A stretch of 64,000 nucleotides of DNA. Origin: Vitis vinifera. Its lineage: Eukaryota > Streptophyta > Magnoliopsida > Vitales > Vitaceae. The stretch is taken from positions 4,597,501 through 4,661,500 of the forward strand of contig NC_081817.1 in the NCBI RefSeq assembly GCF_030704535.1, read 5' to 3'. Position 1 is the stretch's first letter; every line of letters begins with the position of its first letter. The notes under the pieces were generated by a model, which was given only the letters and a program-made list of their open reading frames with translations, had not been told where the DNA came from and ran no database searches. Below, piece by piece: positions 11,437-22,673 of the stretch. Position numbers and translations under genes: made by a program.

Positions 11437-12750
11437 GACATATTGCTAGTCCCTTAGCAATTAAGGAGAGAAAAACTAAGCAAACGTAATAATATATATA
11501 AAAGAGGTCATGCAATTCATTCCAAAAAATAATTGAGTGGCATGACTGATATCCAAACACCTCTCACCTGGTGAACTAAAGATACGAAGATTCAAAATGT
11601 AATAGGAGTTGTCAAAGCTAAAACTTAAACAAAAAGTACAAAGAGTGGAGATTATGCAATTAAGTATCAAAAGAATCTCTACTCTCAAGGTTCCGGATCA
11701 AACTCTTCCATAATGAGCTAAGTGTTAATGAGATTAGCTTCCGGATATAGTATGCACAACTATCCTCTCCCCCCAACCTAAGCTTTTCTCGGACATTGGC
11801 AAAATTAACCAACTCTTAATAGGTTAGGAACGCACCTTCTTATTCACAATTCTTTTTACTCACTAAACTTAACCAATTCACCTATGTAGCAAGCAGAGGA
11901 TCGATGACTCCCAACCAATCAAGGTTTAGGGCATCGGGTTTTAAAGGGTTTCGCCACCCCTTCGGATCATGCTTAGGTTTCAAGGAAAGAATAGAAGCTT
12001 ATTCTCTTTTTCTTTTTCTAAGACTCATTGGTCTTTTTCTAAGACTCATTGGTCTTTATGAGGTGTCCCAACACTATTAAAAAGAGGTTAAGTAATAAAC
12101 CAAGTCAAAATTTTCCTAAGCTTAGAAAGTGAGAAAGTTTTACATCTTATATCCGGGATCTAATGTGCACAGTGTGTGTAAAGCTCGAAATGGAAGAAGA
12201 AAGTTCAAAATCAAAGAGGCTTCAATAGATTATCAACTTTGAAAGCATAAAACAAACTCTAAGACTTAAATAATTAAGTTAAAACTCGACTTATCCTATT
12301 TTATTTTTGAGAAATTATCTTTAACAACCAGAGAGAATGATTCAAAAAACTTTTAAAAATTTTAAATTTTAAGCAAAAATCAACTAAAATACCAAAATAA
12401 CTTAATATTGACAACAAAACTTCCTTTCTCAATTCTCCCCCCCAACCAAGTTGAACATTGTCCCCAATGTTTCAAAAGCGATTAAAAATAAAGGGAGGAA
12501 GTGGTACCTCCTGAGTGAGACAAAGTCTGAGTGTAAAGGAGGTATGGAGTACCTTAAACCACATGTTCCAAGGACAAAAGAGTAATGAGAAAAGGGAATA
12601 TAATCAAAAAGGATATATATATATATATATTACTTGTAAAAGAAATATACAATGTATGATTTCAAGTAATACTTCCAATCCCAATTTATAACACATGCAA
12701 AAGATGGGATTTACAAGTCTAAAATAAAAAACAAGTAAAACATAAAAAGA
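11437..12750 (-). other. Athila 3' untranslated region
   Basis: About 1.3 kb between the extra ORF and the polypurine tract with no ORF of note. It holds two further polypurine-like strings, a 21-bp tandem duplication (TAAGACTCATTGGTC units, about 12009-12053) and a short (TA)n run at about 12617-12631. Confidence 0.6.
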
Positions 12751-14400
12751 TCAGATATGAGTAGGGTCATGTGATGGCTCTGCTCTGATCTCCTCCTCTG
12801 GTATAGGCTGCTCAGCTGGCAAGCTCTCCTCATCTGGCACTAGAGGCTCGGATGGTGCAGACCTATCATGCCCAAGAGGAGTCTGCATACTCAGATGCTG
12901 CTGAATCTGATGAAGGATCGTGGTATGCTGGGCCTGAGTAGCAATGATCTGATCCTGGTGTGCCCGAATAGTGGCCATCTGGTGGATAATAGAATCCTGA
13001 GCAGTGCTCAGTGTCCGCAATGAACGCTCTAAGCCTCTGAATTCCGTAAGAGAAACGGTGACAGTGGGCTCAGATGAAGGAGGAGGTGCTGGGGTAGCTG
13101 GTACGACTGGAGGAGCACCCTGAGTGATAGGAGAAATAGGATGTATAGGCTCAGGAATATGCTCTGAGGGGTGTGCTGCAGGGGCAGGAGGTGGTGTCTC
13201 TGTGAGAATCTCATCCTGCTGGGCCTGAGGTATCTGCTCATCTCGGGGTAGCTCTGGAGGTGCAGGCACAGCTGGGGCTCCCTGGGGTGCAAAGTAGGCT
13301 ACCAAGTGATGCCATTTGTCGAGAGAGAAGTCCTCTCGGCAATGGCGGCGCCTCTCAAGACGGGGCTCTTCAGGATAGCCCAAGTGCTCTAAAATCTGGC
13401 AGAGGAGCCTCGGAAATAGTAATGGGATGCCATCTGCCCTCTGCAGCTTCTTCTGATGGACTTTCTCTTCAAAATGAAGAAGAGAAGTCATAATCAAATG
13501 ATGAGGGCCGAAGAAATAGCCCTCAGAAATCCTGAATAATGCCTCAAGTATAGCTCCTCTCCTCTGAACTTTATGCTGAAGGGGGAATAGGTTGGCACGC
13601 AGGAGCACATCAATGACGAGCATCCCAGATGGAAGCTCTCTCCTAGTCAATACCGAGGCTGTAGAAGTCCCCCTGGACAAAATGCGGACCATGTCGCTCT
13701 GAGAGAATGAGGACCACTCCCTGAAGTCTGCCTGAAACACGGGCTCATAAGGTATACGGAGGGTCTCAGCAATGTGGCGAGCTCCAATGGCACCCTGGCG
13801 TCCGTCTATGGTAAATTGGATGAGGGTAGGATTGCGGAGACCTCGAGTAGTCATAGATTGATAAAAATCTATAACTACTCTGGGATAGTAGAATTGCCTA
13901 GGAGTGAGAAAAGACTCCATGTGATACCTCTGCAGTAGTCGGAATGAATCTCGGAGCTCTGGCTGCTGTCTGAGGGCCTCTATATCAAAATAGATCTCGG
14001 AGTGGAAGGGTCGATCTCTGCAATCCAAGTTACCCTCAATCGGCGGTCCGGCTATCATGGGACGCCTGATAATGGTCTCGGGAGTATTCTCTACAGGAAT
14101 CTGAGGCTCCTCTGTAGCTGGCTCTGGCTGAGGTGCGTGGGATGGCTCTCCAGGACCCGAGAACTTGGTCCTCTTCGCTGGTGGCCGAGAAACAGGGCTC
14201 GTGGCCTGATCGACTGGTGGCACAGGGTCCGCGGGTGGCCTCCTGGTGGGGTATCGACGCTGAGAAGGAACTTCCCCCTCAGATGGGGGAATAGCCGGGG
14301 CCTGAACAGGTGGTGAAGGTGCGGCTCCCATGGCGACTCGTTGTGGTCGAGGTGTCGGTGAGGACGGGGAGGCGGAAAGGCCTCCTCTGGTCTTCACCAT
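12751..14400 (-). CDS. Extra ORF downstream of Athila pol (putative plant transposon protein), intact
   Basis: 549 codons from ATG 14400 to TGA 12751, same strand as gag-pol and in the position where Athila elements can carry an env-like gene. Residues 1-110 are Pro/Arg-rich with basic clusters (RRYPTRR, PAKRTKF) that could be nuclear signals. Residues about 130-370 look like a folded domain (RYHMESFLTPRQFYYPRVV and following). Residues about 375-450 are Pro-rich. Residues about 450-500 have heptad-like, Gln/His-rich helices (coiled-coil candidate), followed by an acidic Pro/Glu tail. I see no signal peptide and no transmembrane helix, which argues against an envelope protein. From memory it resembles the uncharacterised 'putative plant transposon protein' domain often annotated in eudicots. 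The function is unknown. It is fully open although gag-pol carries a stop. Confidence 0.8.
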   Translation of the reverse strand: MVKTRGGLSASPSSPTPRPQRVAMGAAPSPPVQAPAIPPSEGEVPSQRRYPTRRPPADPVPPVDQATSPVSRPPAKRTKFSGPGEPSHAPQPEPATEEPQIPVENTPETIIRRPMIAGPPIEGNLDCRDRPFHSEIYFDIEALRQQPELRDSFRLLQRYHMESFLTPRQFYYPRVVIDFYQSMTTRGLRNPTLIQFTIDGRQGAIGARHIAETLRIPYEPVFQADFREWSSFSQSDMVRILSRGTSTASVLTRRELPSGMLVIDVLLRANLFPLQHKVQRRGAILEALFRISEGYFFGPHHLIMTSLLHFEEKVHQKKLQRADGIPLLFPRLLCQILEHLGYPEEPRLERRRHCREDFSLDKWHHLVAYFAPQGAPAVPAPPELPRDEQIPQAQQDEILTETPPPAPAAHPSEHIPEPIHPISPITQGAPPVVPATPAPPPSSEPTVTVSLTEFRGLERSLRTLSTAQDSIIHQMATIRAHQDQIIATQAQHTTILHQIQQHLSMQTPLGHDRSAPSEPLVPDEESLPAEQPIPEEEIRAEPSHDPTHI

Positions 14401-14647
14401 GGCCGAAATGAAGGGAGGTGGGTGTTCGGGATTCCAGAGGTGTCTTAGCTTGTGCGCGGGGGAGACTGTTGAGTTCCTGGGCTTTTGGACCTCAAGGGTT
14501 TATATAGGAATGAGGTTTAAGGGTTTCTGATATTTTAAAATTTTCCAAGGCAACCGAAAAGTCGTTTTTGGACGTTAGGCGCAATTTCGGGGGTAAAATT
14601 TTAATTTAAAAGTCCGTTTTAAATTTTTAGAACTTAAAATTTTACCG

Positions 14648-15068
14648 TGCTAAATTTTCGCACCTTGGTCTGCAAATTTCGCACCTTGGAATTGGGTGTG
14701 CGAAAATGGCACCTCTTCAATTGAAGATTTCGCACCTTGGAATTGGGTGTGCGAAATTTTCGCACCTTGAACAGTGGTGTGCGAAATTTTCGCACACCGT
14801 TTCGCACAGTGCGAAAATTAGCTTGGGGTGTGCAAAATTGGCACACGTGTGCCAGGAGAGGATTTCGCACCTTCCACAGTGGTGTGCGAAATTGGATTTT
14901 AGGAAATTCGCACCTTGAAAACGGATTTTGCACCTTGAAATTGATTTCGCACCTTGAGGTAGGGGTATGCGAAATTTTCTTCCTTTGGTCCAAGGATTTC
15001 GCACCTTGGTTTTGGGTGTGCGAAATTTTCGCACCTTGAAATCAGGTGTGCGAAAATTTGGCACCTTG
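14648..15068 (-). repeat. Array of GTGCGAAA / TTTCGCACC inverted-repeat motifs
   Basis: Roughly nine TTCGCACCTT or closely related half-sites alternate with GGTGTGCGAAA half-sites over about 420 bp between pol and the extra ORF. Pairs are 10-20 bp apart (for example 14728-14757 and 14999-15027), so each can fold into a short stem TTTCGCAC/GTGCGAAA. The same motif pairs occur in both LTRs (about 10805-10905 and 22055-22150). Unit spacing and loops vary, so this is not a simple tandem satellite. The role is unknown: protein-binding sites, RNA packaging or structure, or replication slippage of a small palindrome. Confidence 0.85.
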
Positions 15069-15289
15069 CTCTGCTTCCTTGGTTTGACTCCCCTGTTCTG
15101 CTTTTGAAGAGCTCTCCTCACCTTTCATGATTTTTTCTGCAATTTATCATCAAAATTGACTTGAATTAAGACAAAATAAACTAAGCTTGAGGAAAAATTA
15201 TAATAAAAAGAAATAAAATTAATGATATAACTATAAAACTATAACAAAAAATTCATGGACTTATTTAGCCCATGATACCCTGTTTTTAC

Positions 15290-18200
15290 TCAGAGTTGTG
15301 GTGGTTCAAGGAGGTTGATCTCCTCCTTGTCTGTACTGTAAGGCTCTATGAATGGCTTGAGACGATGGCCATTGACTTTGAAGGTTTGATTGCCTGTGGA
15401 ATTGAATATTTCCACCACTCCGTTGGGATGCACTTCATGAATTATGAAAGGACCCGTCCACCTTGATTTCAATTTACCTGGAAAGAGATGAAGTTTAGAG
15501 TCATAAAGTAAAACTTTTTGTCCTTTGGTAAAATTCTTCTGATTTACCAACTGATCATGCCATTTTTTCAATCTTGCTTTTGCAATTTTTGAATTGAGGT
15601 ATGCATCATTCCTCAATTCCTCTAATTCATTCAAATCTAAACATCTCTTTAACCCGGCTCTTGACAAATCCATGTTGAGCTTTTTGATTGCCCACCATGC
15701 TTTATACTCAATTTCCACTGGAAGGTGACATGCTTTGCCATAAACAAGGCGATAGGGAGACATTCCTAGAATGGTCTTGTAAGCGGTCCTATAAGCCCAT
15801 AAGGAATCCAGGAGCTTGATAGACCAATCCTTCCTATTCACATTGACCACCTTCATCAATATATTCTTGATCTCACGGTTGGCTAACTCAACTTGGCCAC
15901 TAGTTTGAGGGTGATAAGGCGTAGCTACCTTGTGCTTAACCCCATATTTGGCTAGAAGAGTCTCAAAAGGTTTATTGCAAAAGTGGGTTCCCCCGTCACT
16001 TATAATGGCCTTTGGCACTCCAAATCTTGCAAAGATGTTGTCCTTGAGGAATTTAAGTACCACTTTATGATCATTGCTCCTACATGGGATTGCCTCTACC
16101 CACTTAGAGACATAATCCACTCCTACCAAGATGTAGGAATGTCCAAATGACATTGGAAATGGTCTCATAAAGTCTATACCCCAGACATCAAAGATATCCA
16201 CTATTAAGATGGGGTTCAAGGGCATCATATTTCGGCGTGTTAGCTTACCAAGCCTTTGACACCGATCACATGCCTTACACATAGAATGGGCATCCTTGAA
16301 AATAGAGGGCCACCAGAAGCCTGATTGGATCACTTTCATTGCTGTTTTCTGGGAGGCAAAATGACCTCCACAAGCACTATCATGGCAATGGGAGAGAATT
16401 CCCGATTGCTCTTGCTCAGGAACACATTTCCTTATAATTTGATCTGCACAATATTTGAAAAGAAAAGGTTCCTCCCAATAATAGGCATGGATCTTAGCCA
16501 AGAAATGCCTCTTGTCTTGAGCACTCCACTCACTTGGTACTTCTCCAGTAACCAAAAAGTTTGCAATGTGAGAATACCATGGAGCTAAATCTACTGACAT
16601 GAGAGACTCCTCAGGGAAGTCATCATTGATAGGTAGACCATGTGAGTCATGTGCTATCACTAGTCTGGACAAGTGGTCAGCTACCACATTTTCTACCCCC
16701 TTTTTATCCCTGATTTGGAGATTGAATTCTTGGAGCAAAAGAATCCATCTTATCAATCTTGCCTTGGCATCCTGCTTGGTTAGCAAGTACTTCAAAGCAG
16801 AATGGTCAGTGAACACTACTATAGAGGACCCTACCAAATAAGCACGAAACTTATCCAAGGCAAAAACTACAGACAACAACTCCTTCTCAGTAGTTGTGTA
16901 GTTTTTTTGAGCCTCATTCAAAGTTCTGCTTGCATAATAGATCACATAGGGCTTTCCATCTTCTCTTTGCCCTAAAACAGCCCCCATAGCAAGATCACTT
17001 GAATCACACATTACCTCGAAAGGTAATTTCCAATTTGGGGCTCTCACTATTGGTGCAGTTGTGAGGAATTGCTTCAATTCCTCAAAACTTCTCTAACACT
17101 TCTCATCCCACACAAACTTGGCATCCTTTACCAAAAGCTCACACAGAGGTTTTGAGATTTTTGAGAAATCCTTAATGAACCTCCTATAGAATCCTGCATG
17201 TCCAAGGAATTGCCTAATTCCTTTAACATTTGTGGGAGGTGGCAACTTAACAATAAGTTCCACCTTTGCCTTATCTACCTCAATGCCATTTTTGGAGATG
17301 ATATGTCCTAAGACAATTCCTTTTTGTACCATAAAATGGCACTTCTCCCAATTTAGCACTAGGTCTTTCTCAATACATCTATGGAGAACAGCTTCTAAAT
17401 GCATCAAACACTCCTCATAAGAACTTCCATATACAGTGATGTCATCCATGAAAACTTCCATGATGCGTTCGACCATGTCACTGAAGATGCTTAGCATGCA
17501 TCTTTGGAAAGTTGCAGGAGCATTACATAGACCAAAGGGCATTCTCCTATATGCAAAAGTACCAAAGGGACAAGTGAAGGTTGTTTTCTCTTGATCTTCC
17601 AAATCAATTTCTATTTGGAAGTACCCTGAATAACCATCTAGAAAACAATAGAAAGGATGTCCTGAGACTCTCTCAAGGACTTGGTCCATGAAAGGCAATG
17701 GAAAATGGTCCTTCCTAGTCACTGAATTCAACCTTCTATAGTCTATACACACCCTCCATCCTGAGGTAGGACGTGTAGAGACTTCCTCCCCTTTCTCATT
17801 CTGGATCACAGTGATTCCAGCTTTCTTTGGGACTACTTGGGTGGGACTCACCCACAAGCTGTCTGAAATGGGATATATGATCCCAGCTTGAAGTAGCTTC
17901 AAAACTTCACTCCTCACCACCTCTTGCATGTGAGGATTCAGTCTCCTTTGGGGTTGCCTCACTGGTTTTGCATCATCCTCCATATAAATATGATGGGTGC
18001 ACACCAAAGGGCTAATCCCTTTCAGATCAGAAATTTGCCATCCAATGGCTTTCTTACATTTTCTGAGGACTCCTAAAAGACTATCCTCTTGATCACTAGT
18101 GAGGGTTGAGGAAACTACCACTGGACATTTCTCATCATCCTCCAAGTATGCATACTTCAACTCCAGAGGAAGTGGTTTTAAAATAAGCTTTGGAGGGTCC

Positions 18201-20791
18201 TCCACAGCAACTCCTTCAGAGTCTTCATGGTTGAACAGTGGTAAGATCTCTTCCCATCTCCTCCAAGGAGACATAATGGCTAGCACATCCGAGGGTTCAG
18301 GGAACCCATCTTCAAGGACTTCCAGGTTTTCATTCAAGCTCTCCTCTAAACTCTTGTCACAGTGCTCTTCAACCAAAGTGTTGATCAAGCATACTTCCTC
18401 AAATCCTTCTTCCTCTTCAGGGTAAAGGTGCCTCTTACATAAGTGGAATATGTTTACTTCCAAAGTCATGTTTCCAAATGTGAGTTGCATCACCCCATTC
18501 CTACAGTTAACGATGGCATTTGAGGTAGCTAGAAAAGGCCTCCCTAGGATGATTGGCACATAATTTTCTTCCTTGACAGAGGAATCAGTATCAAGCACCA
18601 CAAAATCCACAGGATAGTAGAATTTGTCCACTTGAACTAGAACATCCTCTATCACACCCCTTGGGATTTTGACTGACCTATCAGCTAAAGAGAGGGTCAT
18701 GGTTGTAGGCTTTAATCCTCCTAGTCCCAATTGTTTATAGACAGAGTATGGGAGCAAATTCACACTTGCTCCCAAGTCTAGTAAAGCTTTTTCCACATGT
18801 GTCCCTCCAATGTTGACTGATATGGTGGGACATCCCGGATCTTTATATTTAACTGGGGACTTACTCTGGATGATAGCACTCACTTGCTCAGTGAGGAATG
18901 CATTCTTTGTCACCTGTAAACCTCTCTTGACTGTGCACAAGTCCTTTAGAAACTTTGCATATGTGGGGACTTGCTTGATCATATCAAGTAAAGGTATATT
19001 CACCTTCACTTGCCTCAGTACTTCAAGAATTTCTGATGAATTCTTGATTTCTTTCTTTCCATGTAAAGCTTGAGGAAAAGGGGGAGGCATATGTTTCTTC
19101 ATCATATCCTCCTTAATCACTATCCTTGGTTCTTCCTCAATGCTTGATTTGGATGCACTTTTCTTCCCACTCTGCTCTTCTTGGTTTTTGCCCTCTTTAA
19201 TCAAGGGTCCCTTTGATCTAATTTCTTCATCAGGGCCCACGTTAGGCAAGGGTTGATCAACCTCCTTCCCACTTCTCAAAGTGATCACAGCTTTGACCTC
19301 TTTCAAATTTGAAGACTCACCATCTTGGGTTTCAACTTCATGAACACCCTTGGGATTTTGGCTTGGTTGAGAGGGGAACTTTCCCTTCTCAATCACTGTG
19401 TTTAGGTTGGTAAGCCTAGAGATGGAGTACTGAATATTATCTATCTTCTGAGATAGATCATTTTGCATCCCCTCCATTCTTTTAATTTGAGAACTCTCAA
19501 CATTTTCAATGTTTTGATGCAATTGGGAGTTGATTGCCTTTTGTTCACCCACAAAGTCACCCATGACTTTACTCAGGTTTACAATGGCTTGCTCCACTGA
19601 AGATGGTTGCTGAGGTGCTTGGGTTTGGCCTTGTGGTTGGTATGGAGGTGGTCTTGGTTTCCAAGAAAAATTTGGGTGGTTTCTCCAGCTTGAATTATAG
19701 GTGTTACCATAGGGTGCATTGGTGTTAGGCCTAAATTGCCCCACAACATTGGCTTGATCACCTAACATTTCTCTCACGGCTGGCATGGTTGGGCACTCAT
19801 CTACCACATGATCACATGATTGGCAAATGGTGCATGGCATGGCATGGGCTTGAGTCTCGGAAATGGCTTGGACTTCATGCATCTTTTTCAACTCAAGTTC
19901 TTCCAACCTCCTTGCTATTGTTGCCACTTTAGCCTTCATGTCCACGTCTTCACTCAACATGTACATTCCAGCCTTTGGATTTTGGGTTTGTTGAGAGGGA
20001 AACTTTCCTTTCTCTCTTGAGTTGGGCTCATCCCATCCTCTTGACACCTCAGCCACATAACTTAAAAAGTCCATGGCTTCATCAGGATTCTTACTCATAA
20101 AATCTCCCCCACACATGGTCTCAAGAATTTGCTTCATAGAAGAGGACATTCCATCATAAAAATAGCTCACTAGGAGCCATGTATCGAAACCATGATGAGG
20201 ACAAGCATTGATGGCTTCCATATACCTTTCCCAACACTCATGAAACTTCTCATTTTCTTTAGCAGAAAAATTTGAGATTTGTCTTTTCAACCCATTGGTC
20301 CTATGGGTGGGGAAAAATTTTTTCAAAAACTCAGCCTGAAGATCCACCCAATTCCTTATGCTTCTTGGCCTTAAAGAATTAAGCCATATTTTTGCCTTGT
20401 CCTTTAAAGTGAAAGGGAATAGCTTGAGTCTCATCAAGTCTATTGAAGCTCCTCCCTCTCTAAAAGTATTACATACCTCCTCAAATTCCTTAATGTGAGA
20501 ATATGGATTCTCACTCTCCATTCCATGGAAAGTTGGTAGGAGGGGTACAATATGGGGTCTTATAACTAACTGCTCAAGAGGGGGCAGGATGCATGAGGGT
20601 GCACTCATCCTTGGGGGATGCATTCTATCCCTCATGGATAGGTATGCATTGGGATTACCCCCTTGACCTTGTTGAGAATTCTGATCCTCTGGTGGAGGGT
20701 CCATGATATTTACACAAATATCCAACTCTGTGTCTTGAGGATTCTCAATCCTTACTAATCTTCCCTCTTGGTCCCTAATCCAATAGGGCAT
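15290..20791 (-). pseudogene. Athila gag-pol polyprotein with one nonsense codon
   Basis: One frame of 1,834 codons from ATG 20791. Upstream codons back to 20836 are open but begin with TTG, so this ATG is preferred. The capsid-type Gag spans roughly 20600-19950, with a CxxC...H...C cluster near 19790-19830. The aspartic protease has DLGASVN (about 18765), the usual form in this group. The reverse transcriptase has FMDD at 17441-17452. RNase H follows with CDSSD and [10 protein letters not shown] (about 17020-16790). The integrase has an HHCC zinc finger (about 16390-16250), catalytic segments [15 protein letters not shown] and GQVELANRE (about 16190-15870) and a C-terminal DNA-binding tail ending at 15290. 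A single TAG at 17093-17095, between RT and RNase H, interrupts the frame where a Gln codon is usual. Without readthrough, RNase H and integrase are lost; otherwise the copy looks functional. Confidence 0.93.
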
Positions 20792-20996
20792 GCACAAGTT
20801 ACAATACCTGAAATAAGACAAAAACAACAAAAACAAAAGGAATCTAGAAAAAAGGTTAAAGTTAGGAAGAAAATGAAAATAAAATTAAAAACAGGAAAAT
20901 GAAAGAAAATGAAATTAGTGAAAAAGGAATTCACCAAACTTGGGATGGAAATCACAAGTAGCCTCTAAAAGGTTGTATCACTGTATTGTGGCACCA

Positions 20997-21014
20997 TCCC
21001 CGGCAACGGCGCCA
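20997..21014 (-). other. Primer-binding site, tRNA-Asp type
   Basis: On the - strand it reads TGGCGCCGTTGCCGGGGA, two bases inside the 5' LTR. This matches the 3' end of plant tRNA-Asp (ending GGCAACGGCGCCA), the primer known for Athila-type elements, and confirms that the 5' LTR is the right-hand one. Confidence 0.9.
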
Positions 21015-21016
21015 TT

Positions 21017-22668
21017 TGATTCTCGCTTGACTTCCCAGCCGGATCTTTTAATCAAAAACATTTATAAAACCTATGACCTTATACTGGCGTAGCAAAGCTA
21101 CTATAGTATAGCAGTTCTAGGGTCGAACTCAGGGATGGGTTTTCACTCTACCAATGATAGACTCTAAATTAGAAATTGATTCTGATGATTTCCTTTAGCA
21201 CAAACTTGAAGTTTAAAAGAAAATAAAATTGTTTTGAAAGTGGTGATTTAAACTAAACTCACATAGAACTACGTAAAAAGTGTAAGAAAGAAAGTCTCCC
21301 GGAGCTAAAGGTTGCTAGGTTCAAGTTCCAGATGCAAAGTGGAAAATTCCGGATTTTTCTCCTCGCATTGGGGATTTAACCTATAGTTATTTCCCGAACC
21401 GGTATAGGTTTGACAATGAAGTTTTAATCCATAAAAAGTCACTAGAGATGGTAGTCAAGGTCCATTAATGGCTTAAGACACTATGGGCTATCACCTTGAA
21501 TCACTTTCCAATGGCTCGTACATGATAACTAATGGACTGATATGGATCTAGCAATAAGCATCCACAGAGACCTTAAGCTTACCATGTATTGGCCAGTCAA
21601 AGTGATTCGAAGGGATTTAAGGCAAAACCTTGGCTTTAAAAACCATTTATGGACTCCAACTACCTGAATTTAATGCACGGAAACTTTCCACCTTTTAATC
21701 TGGACTTTTCACCTAGCTTCCTTTAATCCAAGAAACTGTTGTTTAGCCTCTCATCCTCTGGGAAAACATCCTCAGAGGGTGTTTGGCTTGCAAGAAAATA
21801 GAAAATAGAAGAGAGAAAATAAAAGCAAAAGAGATCTCTGTATTTCACTAAGTAACAAATTTACAAAAGTTGGTCTCCTGGAGAAAGCTCCCCGAAAGAT
21901 ATCTTTTCAGTGATTATAGGAAGGTAGTTTTACCCTTCCTTGGATACTTTCTAGCTAAGGAATTACATGGTTGGTTGAATACAAGGAGAAAATGGAAATT
22001 TAAACACAAAAATATCAGAAGAAAAAAAAAGTCGGCAAAAATATCCAATTTTCGGACGCTGAGTTCCAATTTCGCATGTTGGTTTGAGGTGTGCGAAATT
22101 TTCTCACAGTGGACTGAGGATTTCGCACCTTAAACAGTGGTGTGCGAAATTGTCCCTCAGCTTGATGCAGTTGTCTTCCGAAGTCCATATCTTCCTCATT
22201 TCAGCTCCAAATCATACGTGGTTTGAACCATTGGATTCTTGACTTTCTGAGCTTCAAAATGGTATATAGAATGTAAAGAATAGACTTCGGGAAGTACTCC
22301 AAAAGTGCACTAAAAGACTGCAGCTGTGTCCCCTATTTTCATCCCCTGTTTTCTTCTTCTCCATTGTTTCTTCCTTGTAAACTTTGAACGATTAAGGCAA
22401 AGGATTATGAGGCTCCATAGCTTGATTTCTTCAAAAATCAAAGCTTCCAAAAGCTTTGCCATGAACTATAAATAGCTCTCCCTCATTCTTAAATTGCTTT
22501 GGTGGGCATAAAGCTATCAAAAAGCACCAAAACTTAACACAATTGTTAGAAATCTGATTGCAAGGGTCCCTAACATGTTAATCGAGTTAAAAGGTAATAA
22601 TTACTACTCAAGAGTGTTTAAGAGAGCTAATTACAAGCTACAAAATAGCATGTTTTGAGTAGTAATCA
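21017..22668 (-). repeat. 5' LTR of the Athila element (1652 bp)
   Basis: Near-identical to 9759-11424: by eye six substitutions and a 14-bp deletion at about 21916. The deletion removes the TATATAAA string that the 3' LTR keeps on the transcribed strand. As this LTR should drive transcription, its promoter may be impaired. Confidence 0.95.
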
Positions 22669-22673
22669 CTTGG
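22669..22673. repeat. Target-site duplication CTTGG (right copy, Athila)
   Basis: Direct repeat of 9754-9758 immediately after the terminal CA of the right LTR. Confidence 0.95.

Larger units (their letters stand above)
9759..22668 (-). mobile_element. Athila-type Ty3 LTR retrotransposon, 12.9 kb, nearly intact
   Basis: Complete structure on the - strand: 5' LTR 21017-22668, primer-binding site, gag-pol 20791 to 15290, hairpin array, extra ORF 14400 to 12751, 3' untranslated region, polypurine tract, 3' LTR 9759-11424, flanked by the CTTGG duplication. Pol order (protease, RT, RNase H, integrase) is Ty3. Long LTRs, a tRNA-Asp-type primer site and an extra ORF after pol indicate the Athila/Tat group. 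The LTRs differ by six substitutions and one 14-bp deletion by my reading, so the copy is young. The only visible coding lesion is one nonsense codon in pol. Confidence 0.95.

Noticed and set aside
12751..14400. Envelope-like gene of the Athila element
   Set aside because: The position fits, but no signal peptide or transmembrane helix can be seen; kept as an accessory ORF of unknown function.
14648..15068. CRISPR-like array
   Set aside because: Plant nuclear DNA, palindromic half-sites at irregular spacing, no uniform repeat-spacer structure and no cas genes; it lies within a retrotransposon.
14634..15121. Overlapping ORFs with repeated FRTP/KVRN or CEIFAP wording
   Set aside because: They are translations of the hairpin array in several frames on both strands; periodic DNA gives periodic peptides.
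20792..20836. Start of Athila gag-pol at 20836
   Set aside because: That codon is TTG and the segment before 20791 looks like leader (including an acceptor-like TTATTTCAG). The first ATG at 20791 was used.
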